From: Candidatus Enterococcus stercoripullorum
GTDB lineage: Bacteria; Bacillota; Bacilli; Lactobacillales; Enterococcaceae
Reading direction: 5' to 3'
Assembly (NCBI GenBank): GCA_019120335.1
Contig: DWVH01000025.1
Location: 1-64,000 of the forward strand
DNA: 64,000 bases
Part shown: in pieces, positions 37,699 through 47,334 of the stretch
Layout of the letters: each line of letters opens with the position of its first letter
Numbering within the stretch: the first letter of the stretch is position 1
Position numbers and translations under genes: made by a program
Notes under the pieces: model-generated
What the model saw: the letters and a program-made list of their open reading frames with translations, nothing else
Told to the model about the DNA's origin: nothing
Database searches by the model: none

Positions 37699-39003
37699 TT
37701 ATTTCAAGACGTTATCCATTTCTTGAGCTTTTGTTTTTAAAACATCTTTTACTTTTGGATTTTGGTCCACGTACGTCACTTCAGTAACAGCGTCTTGGAC
37801 TATCCGGCTCACTTTTGGATAGTTGACCAGTACTGGACGCGCATGACCTGATTTAACATTTTGTTCAATTAAGAACTTAAACTGTTCAGAAACTTCAGGC
37901 AACATTTTTTCAGAAGTACTCTTACGTGCTGGTAATACAGTGTTCCCCATACTCATATCATACATTTCTTGTGTAGAACCTAGGAAATCAATCAACGCAC
38001 CTGCAGCTTCCTTCTTCTTAGTCGTTGCACTCATACCATATGCCCAACTACCAGTTGGTGAAACTAATTTTTTAGTTGTTGGAGATACAGGATATGGAAG
38101 CATTCCGTAATCTATATCTTTATATTGATTTACCATTTCTTGAATTGTCCAAGATCCACTTAATTTCAAAGGATATACACCTGTTTGGAAGCCATTCTTT
38201 TCAGGTGTAATAGTTGAATAACCTTCTTTAATTAATCCTTGAATAAAGTTAAACGCTTCAACATTTTCCTTAGAATCAAACACACCAGTCGCTTTATCCC
38301 CTGCTTTATTTGTTACATCTCCACCTGATGACCAGATAAATGGTGTGAACGCATACATTAACCACTCTGAATGATCGTCAAAACCAACATCAATTACAGG
38401 TTTCTTGTAATAATCTTTTAATTTTTTGAATAATTCGTTATATTGTGTATAAGTCCATGGTTTTTCTAAAGTAGGTAAGGTTGAAAGGTCAATACCTGCA
38501 TCTTGTAACATTTTTTTATTATAGAAAACACCAACTCCAGACTCCGAATAACCTAGTGCGTATAGTTTTCCATCATAAGTTCCTTCATCAATAATACTTG
38601 GTAAAATGTCATCTTTATTTGAAATATAATTATCAATCGGTGCTAAAATGCCAGATTTAGCATAAGCTGCTGTATTAGGACCATCTAATGTAAGTACATC
38701 AGGTAGTGTTTTGGTCGTTAAGGCAGCATTGATTTTATCTTCGTATCCACCACCAGATCCGCTTCTAGGAATATACTCCGCCTTCGCTTTGTAACCCCTT
38801 CCATTATTTTCGTTAAAATCTTTGATAGATTGTTGCATAACTTTACCTTCTGCGGACTCTTTTGAATATTGTACCCACAAAGTTACTGATTTTTCATCAG
38901 TATCTGTTTTCTCGGTATTTTGTGAAGATGATTTTCCACATCCCGCAAACAACAAAGTACATAACGATAAAGTAGCTAATCCTAAAACAATATTTTTCTT
39001 CAT
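37699..39003 (-). CDS. Sugar ABC transporter substrate-binding lipoprotein
   Basis: The binding protein has 434 residues with a lipoprotein signal (lipobox LLFAGC, Cys near 22) and a Ser/Gln/Asn/Thr linker. The body has family-1 solute-binding features (VTLWVQYSKESAEG, LPDVLTLDGPNTAAYAKSGIL, YALGYSESGVGVFYNKKML, PLKLSGSWTIQEM). Ligand specificity is inferred from the operon's GH32 gene: short fructans or sucrose-like sugars. GAGGAGG precedes the ATG. It is the first gene behind a consensus promoter covered by LacI-type operators. Confidence 0.92.
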   Translation of the reverse strand: MKKNIVLGLATLSLCTLLFAGCGKSSSQNTEKTDTDEKSVTLWVQYSKESAEGKVMQQSIKDFNENNGRGYKAKAEYIPRSGSGGGYEDKINAALTTKTLPDVLTLDGPNTAAYAKSGILAPIDNYISNKDDILPSIIDEGTYDGKLYALGYSESGVGVFYNKKMLQDAGIDLSTLPTLEKPWTYTQYNELFKKLKDYYKKPVIDVGFDDHSEWLMYAFTPFIWSSGGDVTNKAGDKATGVFDSKENVEAFNFIQGLIKEGYSTITPEKNGFQTGVYPLKLSGSWTIQEMVNQYKDIDYGMLPYPVSPTTKKLVSPTGSWAYGMSATTKKKEAAGALIDFLGSTQEMYDMSMGNTVLPARKSTSEKMLPEVSEQFKFLIEQNVKSGHARPVLVNYPKVSRIVQDAVTEVTYVDQNPKVKDVLKTKAQEMDNVLK

Positions 39004-39032
39004 GAGTGTTACCTCCTCTTCTTTATGCCTCT

Positions 39033-39067
39033 ATTATATGTAACCGGTTATCTTATGTCAACCGGTT
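39033..39067 (-). promoter_or_regulatory. Consensus promoter with two LacI-family operators (fructoside operon)
   Basis: On the minus strand TTGACA (39061-39056) and TATAAT (39038-39033) are both perfect and 17 nt apart. TAACCGGTTA (39041-39050) lies in the spacer and AACCGGTT (39060-39067) overlaps the -35; their centres are 18 bp apart. Both have the central CG typical of LacI/GalR operators, and the regulator gene is next door. Confidence 0.85.
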
Positions 39068-39105
39068 ACATAAAGTTTTTTTTACTTTTTTTGATTAATA
39101 TAAAA

Positions 39106-39140
39106 TGAAAAAAGAAGTCTGGTAATACATCCAAACTTCT
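39106..39140 (-). terminator. Terminator of the LacI-family gene
   Basis: AGAAGTCTGG (39113-39122) pairs with CCAAACTTCT (39131-39140), one wobble. TTTTTTC follows on the minus strand. It separates the regulator from the operon it faces. Confidence 0.8.
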
Positions 39141-39160
39141 AAAAAAGTATTTCATTTGTA

Positions 39161-39173
39161 TTAATCGGTTACA
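39161..39173 (-). promoter_or_regulatory. Putative third, upstream operator
   Basis: TTAATCGGTTACA (plus-strand reading) differs from the site at 39060-39070 mainly by one base in the core. It lies 3 nt past the regulator's stop codon and about 100 bp upstream of the two promoter operators, a distance suited to DNA looping. Confidence 0.5.
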
Positions 39174-39175
39174 CA

Positions 39176-40147
39176 TTAACAAATCAAAGATACCGGTAAG
39201 ACACTGAAGGTAGGAACAGTTTCTCCTTTAATTTGTCTATCAAGTAATTCAACGGATAGATGAGCCATCTCTTTTATCGGTTGCTTTATAGTTACCAAAT
39301 TAGGATAAATTGAAGTAATGAGCTCTGTACCATCAAATCCCACAACAGATACCTCATTTGAAACTCCTAATTCATCTAAGACTTGCAAGGTACTGATAGC
39401 AAGTAAATCATCAGTTGCAAAAATTCCATCAAAAGAACCGCATTTCGATAATTCTTCTTTAATAATATACTTTGAATCAGTCACATCAAATGAAGTGTTA
39501 ACATAGATAAATTTACCTTGTAAATCATGTTCTTGCATAAAAATTGAATAATATGTTTTACGATCATCGGCAGGAAATTTTGAACTAGGTGCACCAGAAA
39601 TACAAATAATCTTTTTCTTCCCCTGATTATAAAGATAATCCATAGCCTTAAGCGTACCACCTATATTATCACAACTAACAGTAGGAATTGTTCGATTACC
39701 TAAAAATCGTTCTAAACCAACAATTGGCGTATCGACACTATCAAAATCGATTAAATCATCGTTGTGTGTTCCAATTACAATACCATCCACTTGATTAGCC
39801 AATAACATCTTCATATAATTCTTTTCAATTTCAACATCATTTAAGCTATTACATAGCAAAAGTTTATAACCGTTTTTTTCAGCTGCTTTTTCAACATGAT
39901 ACGCTACTTCAGCAAAGTAAGGATTACAAATTGTAGGTACAATCAAACCAATTAAATTTGTTTTATTGGAATAAAATGACCTCGCTACTTGGTTAGGTAT
40001 GTAATTTAGTTTTTCAATTGCTTCACTCACTTTATGTTTCAGTTCTTCGCTCATGTATCCTTTGTTATTTAAATATCTTGATACTGTTGCTACAGAGACA
40101 TTTGCTTCCTTTGCAACATCCCGAATTGTAGGTCCCTTTTTCTTCAT
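39176..40147 (-). CDS. LacI-family transcriptional regulator of the fructoside operon
   Basis: A protein of about 323 residues. The N-terminal helix-turn-helix reads TIRDVAKEANVSVATVSRYL (about 6-25) with the hinge region NYIPNQVARSF (about 47-57), followed by a periplasmic-binding-protein-like effector domain (LIGLIVPTICNPYFAEV onward; GIFATDDLLAISTLQVL). It probably represses the adjacent ABC-GH32 operon through the AACCGGTT sites. ATG 40147 was chosen over GTG 40156, although the AGAGG spacing is imperfect for either. The C-terminus ends at SLIC, slightly short. The effector is unknown, perhaps a fructoside. Confidence 0.9.
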   Translation of the reverse strand: MKKKGPTIRDVAKEANVSVATVSRYLNNKGYMSEELKHKVSEAIEKLNYIPNQVARSFYSNKTNLIGLIVPTICNPYFAEVAYHVEKAAEKNGYKLLLCNSLNDVEIEKNYMKMLLANQVDGIVIGTHNDDLIDFDSVDTPIVGLERFLGNRTIPTVSCDNIGGTLKAMDYLYNQGKKKIICISGAPSSKFPADDRKTYYSIFMQEHDLQGKFIYVNTSFDVTDSKYIIKEELSKCGSFDGIFATDDLLAISTLQVLDELGVSNEVSVVGFDGTELITSIYPNLVTIKQPIKEMAHLSVELLDRQIKGETVPTFSVLPVSLIC

Positions 40148-40280
40148 TTCACTCACATCCTCTCAATTAATATATCGCTATCATTTTAGCAAATATATTT
40201 TTATATTTCAAAGTAATCTTTACTTTTCTTTCAATAAAACTAATTCTATAATATAACTACCAATAAAAAGGAGTGGTTTC

Positions 40281-41066
40281 ATGCAATATTACGATCAACA
40301 TTTGCATACGTTCTTGTCTTTTGATTCTGAAGAGCAATTCGAGAATTATCTTGCGTATCAACCTGAAATATTTGTTGCCACGGATCATTTAGACTTAAAA
40401 AATCCATGTAGTCAGTATCAAGATGATATCCCGGACTATGAAAAACTTGTGCAAAAACATCAAGAATTAGCCGACAAATATCCTACACGTCTATTAAAAG
40501 GCATCGAACTAGGCGTTGTGCCTGGTCAAGAGCGTCAAATTCAAGATTACCTTGCCAGTCATCCTTATGATTTAAAGCTATTGAGCATTCACCAAAATGG
40601 ACAATTCGATTATATGGATGATGTCGTGCTCTCCAAAGACAAATTTGAAGTGGCATCTGAGTATTTTAATCAAATGGAACACGTACTAAAAAGCTTTAGC
40701 GGCGCACAGATTTTAACCCATTTTGAATATGGTTTACGCCGCTTAGCCTTTACTCCTGAAGAATTAGGAGAACATTACGAAAAACAATTAACACGTATCT
40801 TACAACTCATCATTGAAAAAGAAATGGCCCTAGAGTTAAATGCTAAAAGCTATGGAAAATATCAAAACAAAGTGCTTTATGACTACATTATCCCACTTTA
40901 TCGCTCGCTTGGTGGTCAACTCTTTACACTTGGTTCGGATGCCCATGTCGCAAGTGACTATCGCTTATTATTTGCAGATATGTCGCACTTACTTGAAAAA
41001 CATGGCGTGAATCACCTAGCCGTCTATCTAGATGGTAACTGGCAATTGACACCATTAGCCAAATAG
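40281..41066 (+). CDS. PHP-domain phosphatase, histidinol-phosphatase (HisJ/HisK) family
   Basis: The PHP-fold metal-dependent phosphoesterase has 261 residues. Motifs visible are DQHLHTFLSFD (5-15), the Asp-His in VATDHLDL (about 34-41), LKGIELGV (about 72-79), ILTHFEYG, and the terminal GSDAHVASDYR (about 217-227). The family includes histidinol-phosphate phosphatase, but no histidine gene is nearby, so the substrate is open. AAAAGGAGTGG lies 4-6 nt before the ATG. It is monocistronic. Confidence 0.85.
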   Translation: MQYYDQHLHTFLSFDSEEQFENYLAYQPEIFVATDHLDLKNPCSQYQDDIPDYEKLVQKHQELADKYPTRLLKGIELGVVPGQERQIQDYLASHPYDLKLLSIHQNGQFDYMDDVVLSKDKFEVASEYFNQMEHVLKSFSGAQILTHFEYGLRRLAFTPEELGEHYEKQLTRILQLIIEKEMALELNAKSYGKYQNKVLYDYIIPLYRSLGGQLFTLGSDAHVASDYRLLFADMSHLLEKHGVNHLAVYLDGNWQLTPLAK

Positions 41067-41072
41067 ACGTAC

Positions 41073-41107
41073 AAAAAAGCCGCTGGAATCATCCAACGGC
41101 TTTTTTT
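41073..41107. terminator. Bidirectional terminator between the PHP gene and gltD
   Basis: AAAAAAGCCG-CTGG and CCAA-CGGCTTTTTTT form a stem with A/T runs on both sides, fitting the two converging genes. Confidence 0.85.
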
Positions 41108-42551
41108 ATGCTTGGTAAGTTAATGCACGTAAAGCTTGGTCTACTTTTTCCGCAGCTAGACGTCCTTCACGAATTCCCCAAATGACTAAACTTGGGCCAC
41201 GTTTAGCATCTCCGGCAACCAAAACACGTTCATTATTGGTTGTCGAATCATCATAGACCTCTTTGACACCAAAACTTTCTAACAGACTATTTTCCGCACC
41301 TAAAAATCCCATCGCCAGTAAAACTAAATCAGCTTTCATCACTTGTTCTGTTCCTGGAATTGGTTGGAATTTTTGGTCCACTTTCACTGTTTCAATCCCG
41401 ATTAGTTGACCGCGTTCTGCTCCAATAAACCCAGTAGTTGAAGTGCTATAGTATGTCAATTGTTCCTTTTCAAAAACAGTCAATGCTTCTTCTTGACCAT
41501 AGCCGACACGATTAATCATCGGATATTCTGGCCATGGGTTATCGCTTTGACGTTCTAAGGGGAGTTGTGGCGTGATTTCTAATTGTTTAACAGAAGCTGC
41601 ACCTTGACGAATGGCTGAACCGATACAGTCATTTCCCGTATCGCCACCGCCAATGACAATCACATGCTTTCCTTCTAATTTACGGCTCGTCGCTTCTTTA
41701 CCGTGCTTTAAGACATCTTTTGTCGCTTCAGTTAAGTAATCAACGGCAAATTTCACACCATTTAATTCACGACCAGGGACTTTCAAATCACGCGGCACAC
41801 TTGCACCAGCGGCAATAATGACACGGTCAAAATCACGCTGTAACTCTTCTGCCGTAATATCACGACCAATTTCAGTATTCGCCACAAAATGAATGCCCAA
41901 TTCCGCCATTAAATCAATGCGGCGTTGTACGATTTCTTTATCTAGCTTCATGTTTGGAATCCCATACATCAATAAACCACCAAAGCGATCACTGCGTTCA
42001 AAGACGGTGACTTCATGGCCTAATTGATTCAAGCGCCATGCCGCACTTAAACCAGCCGGGCCACTACCGACAATCGCCACTTTAAAGCCCGTTCTTTGTG
42101 CTGGCTGACCGGATTCTTTCACCCAACCATTTTCAAAGGCAGTGTCAATAATAAAGCGTTCATTATCATGGATCGTAACACCTGAACCATTTAAAGACTC
42201 GGTACAAGCTTTTTCACAAGGTGCCGGACACACACGCCCCGTCATTTCTGGTAATGGGTTGGTACGTGCTAAGCGTTCAAAAGCAGCTTTGAAGCGACCT
42301 TGATAAACCAAATCATTCCACTCAGGGATTAGATTATCATTGGGACAACCTGACACCGCGCGCTTGCCACCATAAAAGGTCCCAGTGTGACAAAACGGAA
42401 TCCCACAATTCATACAACGAGAAGCTTGTTCTTGACGTTCTTCAACTGAAAGGGGAATCTGCAATTCGCGCCAATCTTTAATTCGCTCGTCTACTTTGCG
42501 ATATGGATTTTCTTTTCTTGCATGTTTTAAAAAACCAAATGGATCTGCCAT
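41106..42551 (-). CDS. gltD: Glutamate synthase small (beta) subunit
   Basis: GltD takes electrons from NADPH and passes them by FAD and Fe-S clusters to GltB. The 481-residue protein has N-terminal cluster cysteines in CMNCGIPFCHTG, GCPNDNLIP and CPAPCEKACTE (about 42-115), the FAD-binding VAIVGSGPAGLSAA (about 153-166) and the NADPH-binding VIVIGGGDTGNDC (about 285-297). It begins 7 nt after gltB with AAAGGGG upstream, so the two subunits are co-translated. Confidence 0.95.
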   Translation of the reverse strand: MADPFGFLKHARKENPYRKVDERIKDWRELQIPLSVEERQEQASRCMNCGIPFCHTGTFYGGKRAVSGCPNDNLIPEWNDLVYQGRFKAAFERLARTNPLPEMTGRVCPAPCEKACTESLNGSGVTIHDNERFIIDTAFENGWVKESGQPAQRTGFKVAIVGSGPAGLSAAWRLNQLGHEVTVFERSDRFGGLLMYGIPNMKLDKEIVQRRIDLMAELGIHFVANTEIGRDITAEELQRDFDRVIIAAGASVPRDLKVPGRELNGVKFAVDYLTEATKDVLKHGKEATSRKLEGKHVIVIGGGDTGNDCIGSAIRQGAASVKQLEITPQLPLERQSDNPWPEYPMINRVGYGQEEALTVFEKEQLTYYSTSTTGFIGAERGQLIGIETVKVDQKFQPIPGTEQVMKADLVLLAMGFLGAENSLLESFGVKEVYDDSTTNNERVLVAGDAKRGPSLVIWGIREGRLAAEKVDQALRALTYQA

Positions 42552-42558
42552 AACATTC

Positions 42559-45500
42559 TTACCCCTTTCCTTGTGCTTGTGGGATACTTAATTGTGGTCC
42601 CACGACTTTTTCAAATGCTTGGTTGACTAATTCTTCGCCTGTTAAACCAGTTTGTGCCAATTCTTGTGTCGCATCTACCATTCGATGATATTCATGTGGA
42701 TAAACTTTGACAAAAAATTGCTGCTGATTCTCCCAGTCACTCAAGATTTCAGCCGCTTTTACTGAATCTGTATACATTAGATGTTTTTCGATTAATTCTT
42801 TTAAGACTTCATCGCCAGTTGTTTGGCCGACTGGATATAAATCAACCATCTCTAAATTACAACGTTGACTAAAGGTTTGCTCTGGATCATAGACATAGGC
42901 TACCCCACCAGACATTCCAGCACCAAAGTTTCGACCAGTCTTACCTAAGATGACCGCCACACCACCTGTCATGTATTCACAACCATGGTCACCACAGCCT
43001 TCTACCACGACATGAGCCCCACTATTTCTAACACAGAAACGCTCACCGGCTAATCCTCTAAAGAAAGCTTCCCCGCGGTTGGCCCCAAAGCAGGCAACAT
43101 TCCCAACAATTGGTGAATGTTCGATATCATAAGCCGCGTCTTTTGGTGGCACGATAATCATGCGCCCACCACTTAGTCCTTTCGCTACATAGTCATTGGC
43201 CTCACCAATTAGTTTTAATTCCATTCCTTGGGTTAAGAAAGCCCCAAAACTTTGACCGGCAATACCTGTATATTCATATTTGATTAGACCTGGATCAACT
43301 TCATAATTTCCAAAACGTTCTGCAATCCAACCAGCCATCCGTGTACCGACACTACGATTGACATTGTTGATACTTTGACTAACGGTAACAGCTTGTTTGG
43401 CTTCAATCGCTCCTTTGGCAAAGCTATCTAAATCTTTCCATTGACGTTTTTCATAGAATGGATCAACCACTTTACGTTCAATTCCGATTTCATGACCAAT
43501 CATACGTGAATGGTCTAATGATTTCGCCTTTCCTTTTGCAACAAAGCGTGCTTGTAAGTTTTCCCCGTGACCAACCATTTCATCGACTGTCTTAAAGCCT
43601 AATTCAGCCATCACTTCACGTAGATTTTCTGCTAAGAACATCATCATATTAATGACGTGTTCAGGCTTACCGGCAAAGAATTTACGTAAGGCTGGATTTT
43701 GTGTGGCTACCCCGACTGGACAAGTATTTAAGCTACATACACGCATCATGACACAGCCGATAGAGACCAAAGCTAATGAGGCAAAACTAAATTCCTCTGC
43801 ACCTAGTAACGCCGCAATCGCAATATCGCGACCCGTCATCAATTTACCATCTGTTTCTAAGGTCATGCGTTGACGTAAATGGTTCATAGATAAGGTTTGA
43901 TGGGCTTCAGCTAATCCCATTTCCCATGGTAGACCAGCATCGCGTACAGAATTTCTCGGAGATGCCCCGGTACCACCATCATAACCAGAAATCACGACCA
44001 CATCGGCACCCGCTTTGACCACACCAGTCGCTATCGTACCCACACCTGTACTAGAAACCAACTTCACATTGATTTTGGCATATGGATTAATCGTCTTTAA
44101 GTCATAAATCAACTGTGCCAAGTCCTCGATAGAATAGATATCATGATGTGGTGGTGGTGAAATCAACATAACCCCTGGCGTTGACCCACGAATTTCCGCT
44201 ACCCATGGGAAGACTTTCTTCGCTGGCAACTGACCGCCTTCACCTGGTTTCGCCCCTTGTGCCATCTTGATTTGAATTTCATCGGCACTCATCAAGTATT
44301 CCGCATTGACCCCAAAACGACCAGAAGCCACTTGTTTGATGCGGCTATTGAAGTTACGACCATCTGCTTGCACTTTGAAACGATTGCGATTTTCGCCACC
44401 TTCCCCGCTATTGGATTTTCCGCCAATACGGTTCATCGCTTCAGCCAAACATTTATGCGCTTCTTCACTCAAAGAACCATAAGACATCGCCCCAACTTTA
44501 AAACGTTTGACTATGCGTTCAGCTGGCTCGACTTCATCAAGCGAAATACTTGGGCGCGTCTTTTTAAATTCCCATTGTGAGCGAATGGTGGTAGGATTTT
44601 CCGCCATTTCTGCTTCCATCTGCGCCACATATTCTTTAAATAATTCATAATCACCAGCACGTACTGCTTTTTGGAAATTATAAATCGTTCTAGGATTGTA
44701 TAAATGATGTTCACCGTCTGATTTGTATTGGAAACTACCACCAGATGGCAAGTAATCATTGGCTTTTGGACCATAGGCAAGCTCATAGCGTTTAGCATAT
44801 TCTTCTTCAATTTGCTCTAAACTTAAACCGCCAATTCGAGTTTGCGTACCAGTAAAGTATTCATTCACGACTTTCTCACTTAGCCCAACTGCTTCAAATA
44901 GTTGTGCCCCATGATAACCTGCAATCGTCGAAATCCCCATCCGCGACATCACCTTGATAATGCCTTTTTCACACGCATGACGGTAATTTTCTAGTTTGTC
45001 GGTCAATTCAAGATGCGCTAAAGTACGATAAGCCCCATAAGGATGAATCGCCCCTGCACCATAGCCTACCAACATCGCATAATGATGCACTTCGCAGACC
45101 TCAGCTGTATCTACAACAATCGAAGCCAAAGCCGCCTTGCCTTGACGGACTAAGAAATTATGCAAACCAGAAACCGCTAATAGAATCGGCATCGCAAGTT
45201 TTCCTTTTTGATAATCACGATCAGATAAAATCAAAATCGTTGCGCCTTGGTCGATGGCACGTTCACTTTCTCGACATAATTGTTCTAACGCTTTTTCGAG
45301 TGTATGACGTTTATCTGGCTCATAATCATAGAGTGTCGATAAAGTCACAGCACGATGGTTTTTTTGTTTTAAGGATTGAATCTTTAAGAAATCTTCAGTT
45401 GAAATCACCGGTGAATCCACTTTTAATTTCGTACAGTTCTTCTCAATATCAGCCTTAACATCCACATCGCGACCTAAGAATAACTCTGTACCAATGACCA

Positions 45501-47052
45501 TCTTTTCACGAATCGCATCAATTGGTGGATTGGTGACTTGCGCGAATTGTTGCTTAAAGTACGTAAATAAAGACTGTGGATTCTTACTTAATACCGCTAA
45601 TGGTGAGTCAAATCCCATAGAAATAACCGGTTCTTGCCCGTCTTTAGCCATTGGAATAATCACGGTACGAATCATTTCATCGGTGTATCCAAAGACTTTC
45701 CACATTTGTTGCATGTCACGTTCACTATAGCTTGTCGCAGTTTGTTTAACGGGGGCAATTTTGTCTAAAGTTAACGTATTTTTCGCAATCCATTTTTCAT
45801 AAGGATGTTGGCTCGCATAATGGGCTTTGACTTCTGCTGAATGCATGATTTTGCCAGTTCTAGTATCCACTAAGAAGAAGTTTGCTGGTCCTAATACGCC
45901 TTTTTCAATCACGGTACTTGGCTCAAGGTCAACCACACCAGATTCAGAAGCTACGACCACTAACCCATCTTTGGTAATCGAATATCTTGAAGGGCGCAAT
46001 CCATTACGGTCAAGGGCAGCTCCTACTAATTGACCATCAGTAAAACATAAAGCAGCCGGTCCATCCCATGGTGCCATAAAACTTGCATTATATTCATTGA
46101 AAGCTGTTTGGCTGGCAGATAAATTGGCTTCTTTAGACCAAGCCTCAGGGACCATCATCATTAACGCATGGGCCATATCACGACCATTACGATAAAGGTA
46201 TTCCATACAGTTTTCTAATTTCGCAGAGTCAGAATTTTCTTCATCATAGACTTCAATTTGATGAGAGTGCATCCAGTTTTCTGCACCACGTAAGGTATTA
46301 ATTTCACCATTGTGGGCTAAAAAGCGGAAAGGTTGCGCACGATTCCAACTAGGGAAAGTATTGGTTGAAAAGCGTGAGTGGGTTAAGGCAATACTTGTTT
46401 CCATCGCTTCATCTTGTAAATCTAGATAGAATAGACGCACTTGATAAGCATGCAGCATCCCCTTATAACAAATCGTCTGACTCGATAACGTACAAATCGT
46501 CAAATCACTTGCTAGATATGTTTTTTCTAATTTGCGACGAAGCAAGAATAATTGATCTTCAAATGCTCTTCCTGCCTTCGTATCCACTGGTTTTTCAATA
46601 AAAATTTGGACAAAACTTGGCATCACTTTTTGAGCACCAGGTCCACAGTTTGAAAAAGCATATGGGACATCTCTTTGCCATAAGACATGATAGCCTGCTT
46701 GTTCAATATCATTGACAATCGCCTGTTGTAAAGTCGCTTTTTGCTCGGCTTCTTTTGGTAAAAATAGCATGGCCACCGCATAATCATCTTTTGGTGGTAA
46801 TTGTACGCCTGCTTCTTGTGCTTTTTTCTGGAAGAAACTATCAGGCATGGCCATTAAAATCCCTGCCCCGTCACCCGTATCAGGCTCCGCACCAGTTCCC
46901 CCACGGTGATTCATTCTTTCTAACATGGTTAATGCATAGTCGACTAGTTGGTGACTTGCTTTGCCATCTTTTTGCGCGATAAATCCCATCCCACAAGCAT
47001 CTTTTTCAAATGAAGGATCATACATTAATTTTGATTTTTCAGCTGTCGTCAT
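42559..47052 (-). CDS. gltB: Glutamate synthase large (alpha) subunit
   Basis: GltB makes two glutamates from glutamine and 2-oxoglutarate. The 1,497-residue protein has, in order: a short propeptide ending before Cys20 (KDACGMGF), which becomes the N-terminal nucleophile of the glutaminase domain (about 20-430; NGLRPSRY, NHRGGTGAEPDTGDGAG); a central domain; the FMN/synthase barrel (about 830-1240) with GGTGASPRNS; cluster cysteines in CVMMRVCSLNTCPVGVA (about 1110-1126); and the C-terminal GXGXG beta-helix domain. AAGGAAGG precedes the ATG. Its promoter lies at 47147-47175, with a Fur-box-like sequence further up. Confidence 0.96.
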   Translation of the reverse strand: MTTAEKSKLMYDPSFEKDACGMGFIAQKDGKASHQLVDYALTMLERMNHRGGTGAEPDTGDGAGILMAMPDSFFQKKAQEAGVQLPPKDDYAVAMLFLPKEAEQKATLQQAIVNDIEQAGYHVLWQRDVPYAFSNCGPGAQKVMPSFVQIFIEKPVDTKAGRAFEDQLFLLRRKLEKTYLASDLTICTLSSQTICYKGMLHAYQVRLFYLDLQDEAMETSIALTHSRFSTNTFPSWNRAQPFRFLAHNGEINTLRGAENWMHSHQIEVYDEENSDSAKLENCMEYLYRNGRDMAHALMMMVPEAWSKEANLSASQTAFNEYNASFMAPWDGPAALCFTDGQLVGAALDRNGLRPSRYSITKDGLVVVASESGVVDLEPSTVIEKGVLGPANFFLVDTRTGKIMHSAEVKAHYASQHPYEKWIAKNTLTLDKIAPVKQTATSYSERDMQQMWKVFGYTDEMIRTVIIPMAKDGQEPVISMGFDSPLAVLSKNPQSLFTYFKQQFAQVTNPPIDAIREKMVIGTELFLGRDVDVKADIEKNCTKLKVDSPVISTEDFLKIQSLKQKNHRAVTLSTLYDYEPDKRHTLEKALEQLCRESERAIDQGATILILSDRDYQKGKLAMPILLAVSGLHNFLVRQGKAALASIVVDTAEVCEVHHYAMLVGYGAGAIHPYGAYRTLAHLELTDKLENYRHACEKGIIKVMSRMGISTIAGYHGAQLFEAVGLSEKVVNEYFTGTQTRIGGLSLEQIEEEYAKRYELAYGPKANDYLPSGGSFQYKSDGEHHLYNPRTIYNFQKAVRAGDYELFKEYVAQMEAEMAENPTTIRSQWEFKKTRPSISLDEVEPAERIVKRFKVGAMSYGSLSEEAHKCLAEAMNRIGGKSNSGEGGENRNRFKVQADGRNFNSRIKQVASGRFGVNAEYLMSADEIQIKMAQGAKPGEGGQLPAKKVFPWVAEIRGSTPGVMLISPPPHHDIYSIEDLAQLIYDLKTINPYAKINVKLVSSTGVGTIATGVVKAGADVVVISGYDGGTGASPRNSVRDAGLPWEMGLAEAHQTLSMNHLRQRMTLETDGKLMTGRDIAIAALLGAEEFSFASLALVSIGCVMMRVCSLNTCPVGVATQNPALRKFFAGKPEHVINMMMFLAENLREVMAELGFKTVDEMVGHGENLQARFVAKGKAKSLDHSRMIGHEIGIERKVVDPFYEKRQWKDLDSFAKGAIEAKQAVTVSQSINNVNRSVGTRMAGWIAERFGNYEVDPGLIKYEYTGIAGQSFGAFLTQGMELKLIGEANDYVAKGLSGGRMIIVPPKDAAYDIEHSPIVGNVACFGANRGEAFFRGLAGERFCVRNSGAHVVVEGCGDHGCEYMTGGVAVILGKTGRNFGAGMSGGVAYVYDPEQTFSQRCNLEMVDLYPVGQTTGDEVLKELIEKHLMYTDSVKAAEILSDWENQQQFFVKVYPHEYHRMVDATQELAQTGLTGEELVNQAFEKVVGPQLSIPQAQGKG

Positions 47053-47146
47053 TGATTACACCTTCCTTTTTTGATCTAAACCTACCAACAATCAACTTTC
47101 TCATTTATTATTAATTTTTAATGAGTTCATTTAATAATATTGTTAT

Positions 47147-47209
47147 ATTTTACATAAATTTTTAGAAAATTCCAACATATTTTCACTGTTTTCATTGAGA
47201 ATCGTTATC
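47147..47209 (-). promoter_or_regulatory. gltB promoter with upstream Fur-box-like sequence
   Basis: On the minus strand TTGGAA (47175-47170) and TAAAAT (47152-47147) are 17 nt apart. At 47209-47191 GATAACGATTCTCAATGAA matches 13 of 19 positions of the classical Fur box. The gap 47053-47334 also holds the ileS terminator and nothing else clear. Confidence 0.45.
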
Positions 47210-47256
47210 AATAGACTAATAACCAACAAAATACTCGCTGTTCATTCACATTCTTA

Positions 47257-47311
47257 CAAAAAAAGAGGAAAGCACCTACCAGCTTTCATCGACTGGTCGG
47301 CGATTTCCTCT
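47257..47311 (-). terminator. Terminator of ileS
   Basis: AGAGGAAA (47264-47271) pairs perfectly with TTTCCTCT (47304-47311), with inner ACCAG/CTGGT pairing. TTTTTTTG follows on the minus strand. Confidence 0.85.
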
Positions 47312-47334
47312 AAAAAACTTAGTTATGATTATTT

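Noticed and set aside
39176-40147. LacI-family gene as the maltose regulator MalR
   Set aside because: The adjacent operators (AACCGGTT) differ from the GCAANCGNTTGC sites at the maltodextrin promoters, and the gene directly faces the GH32/ABC operon.
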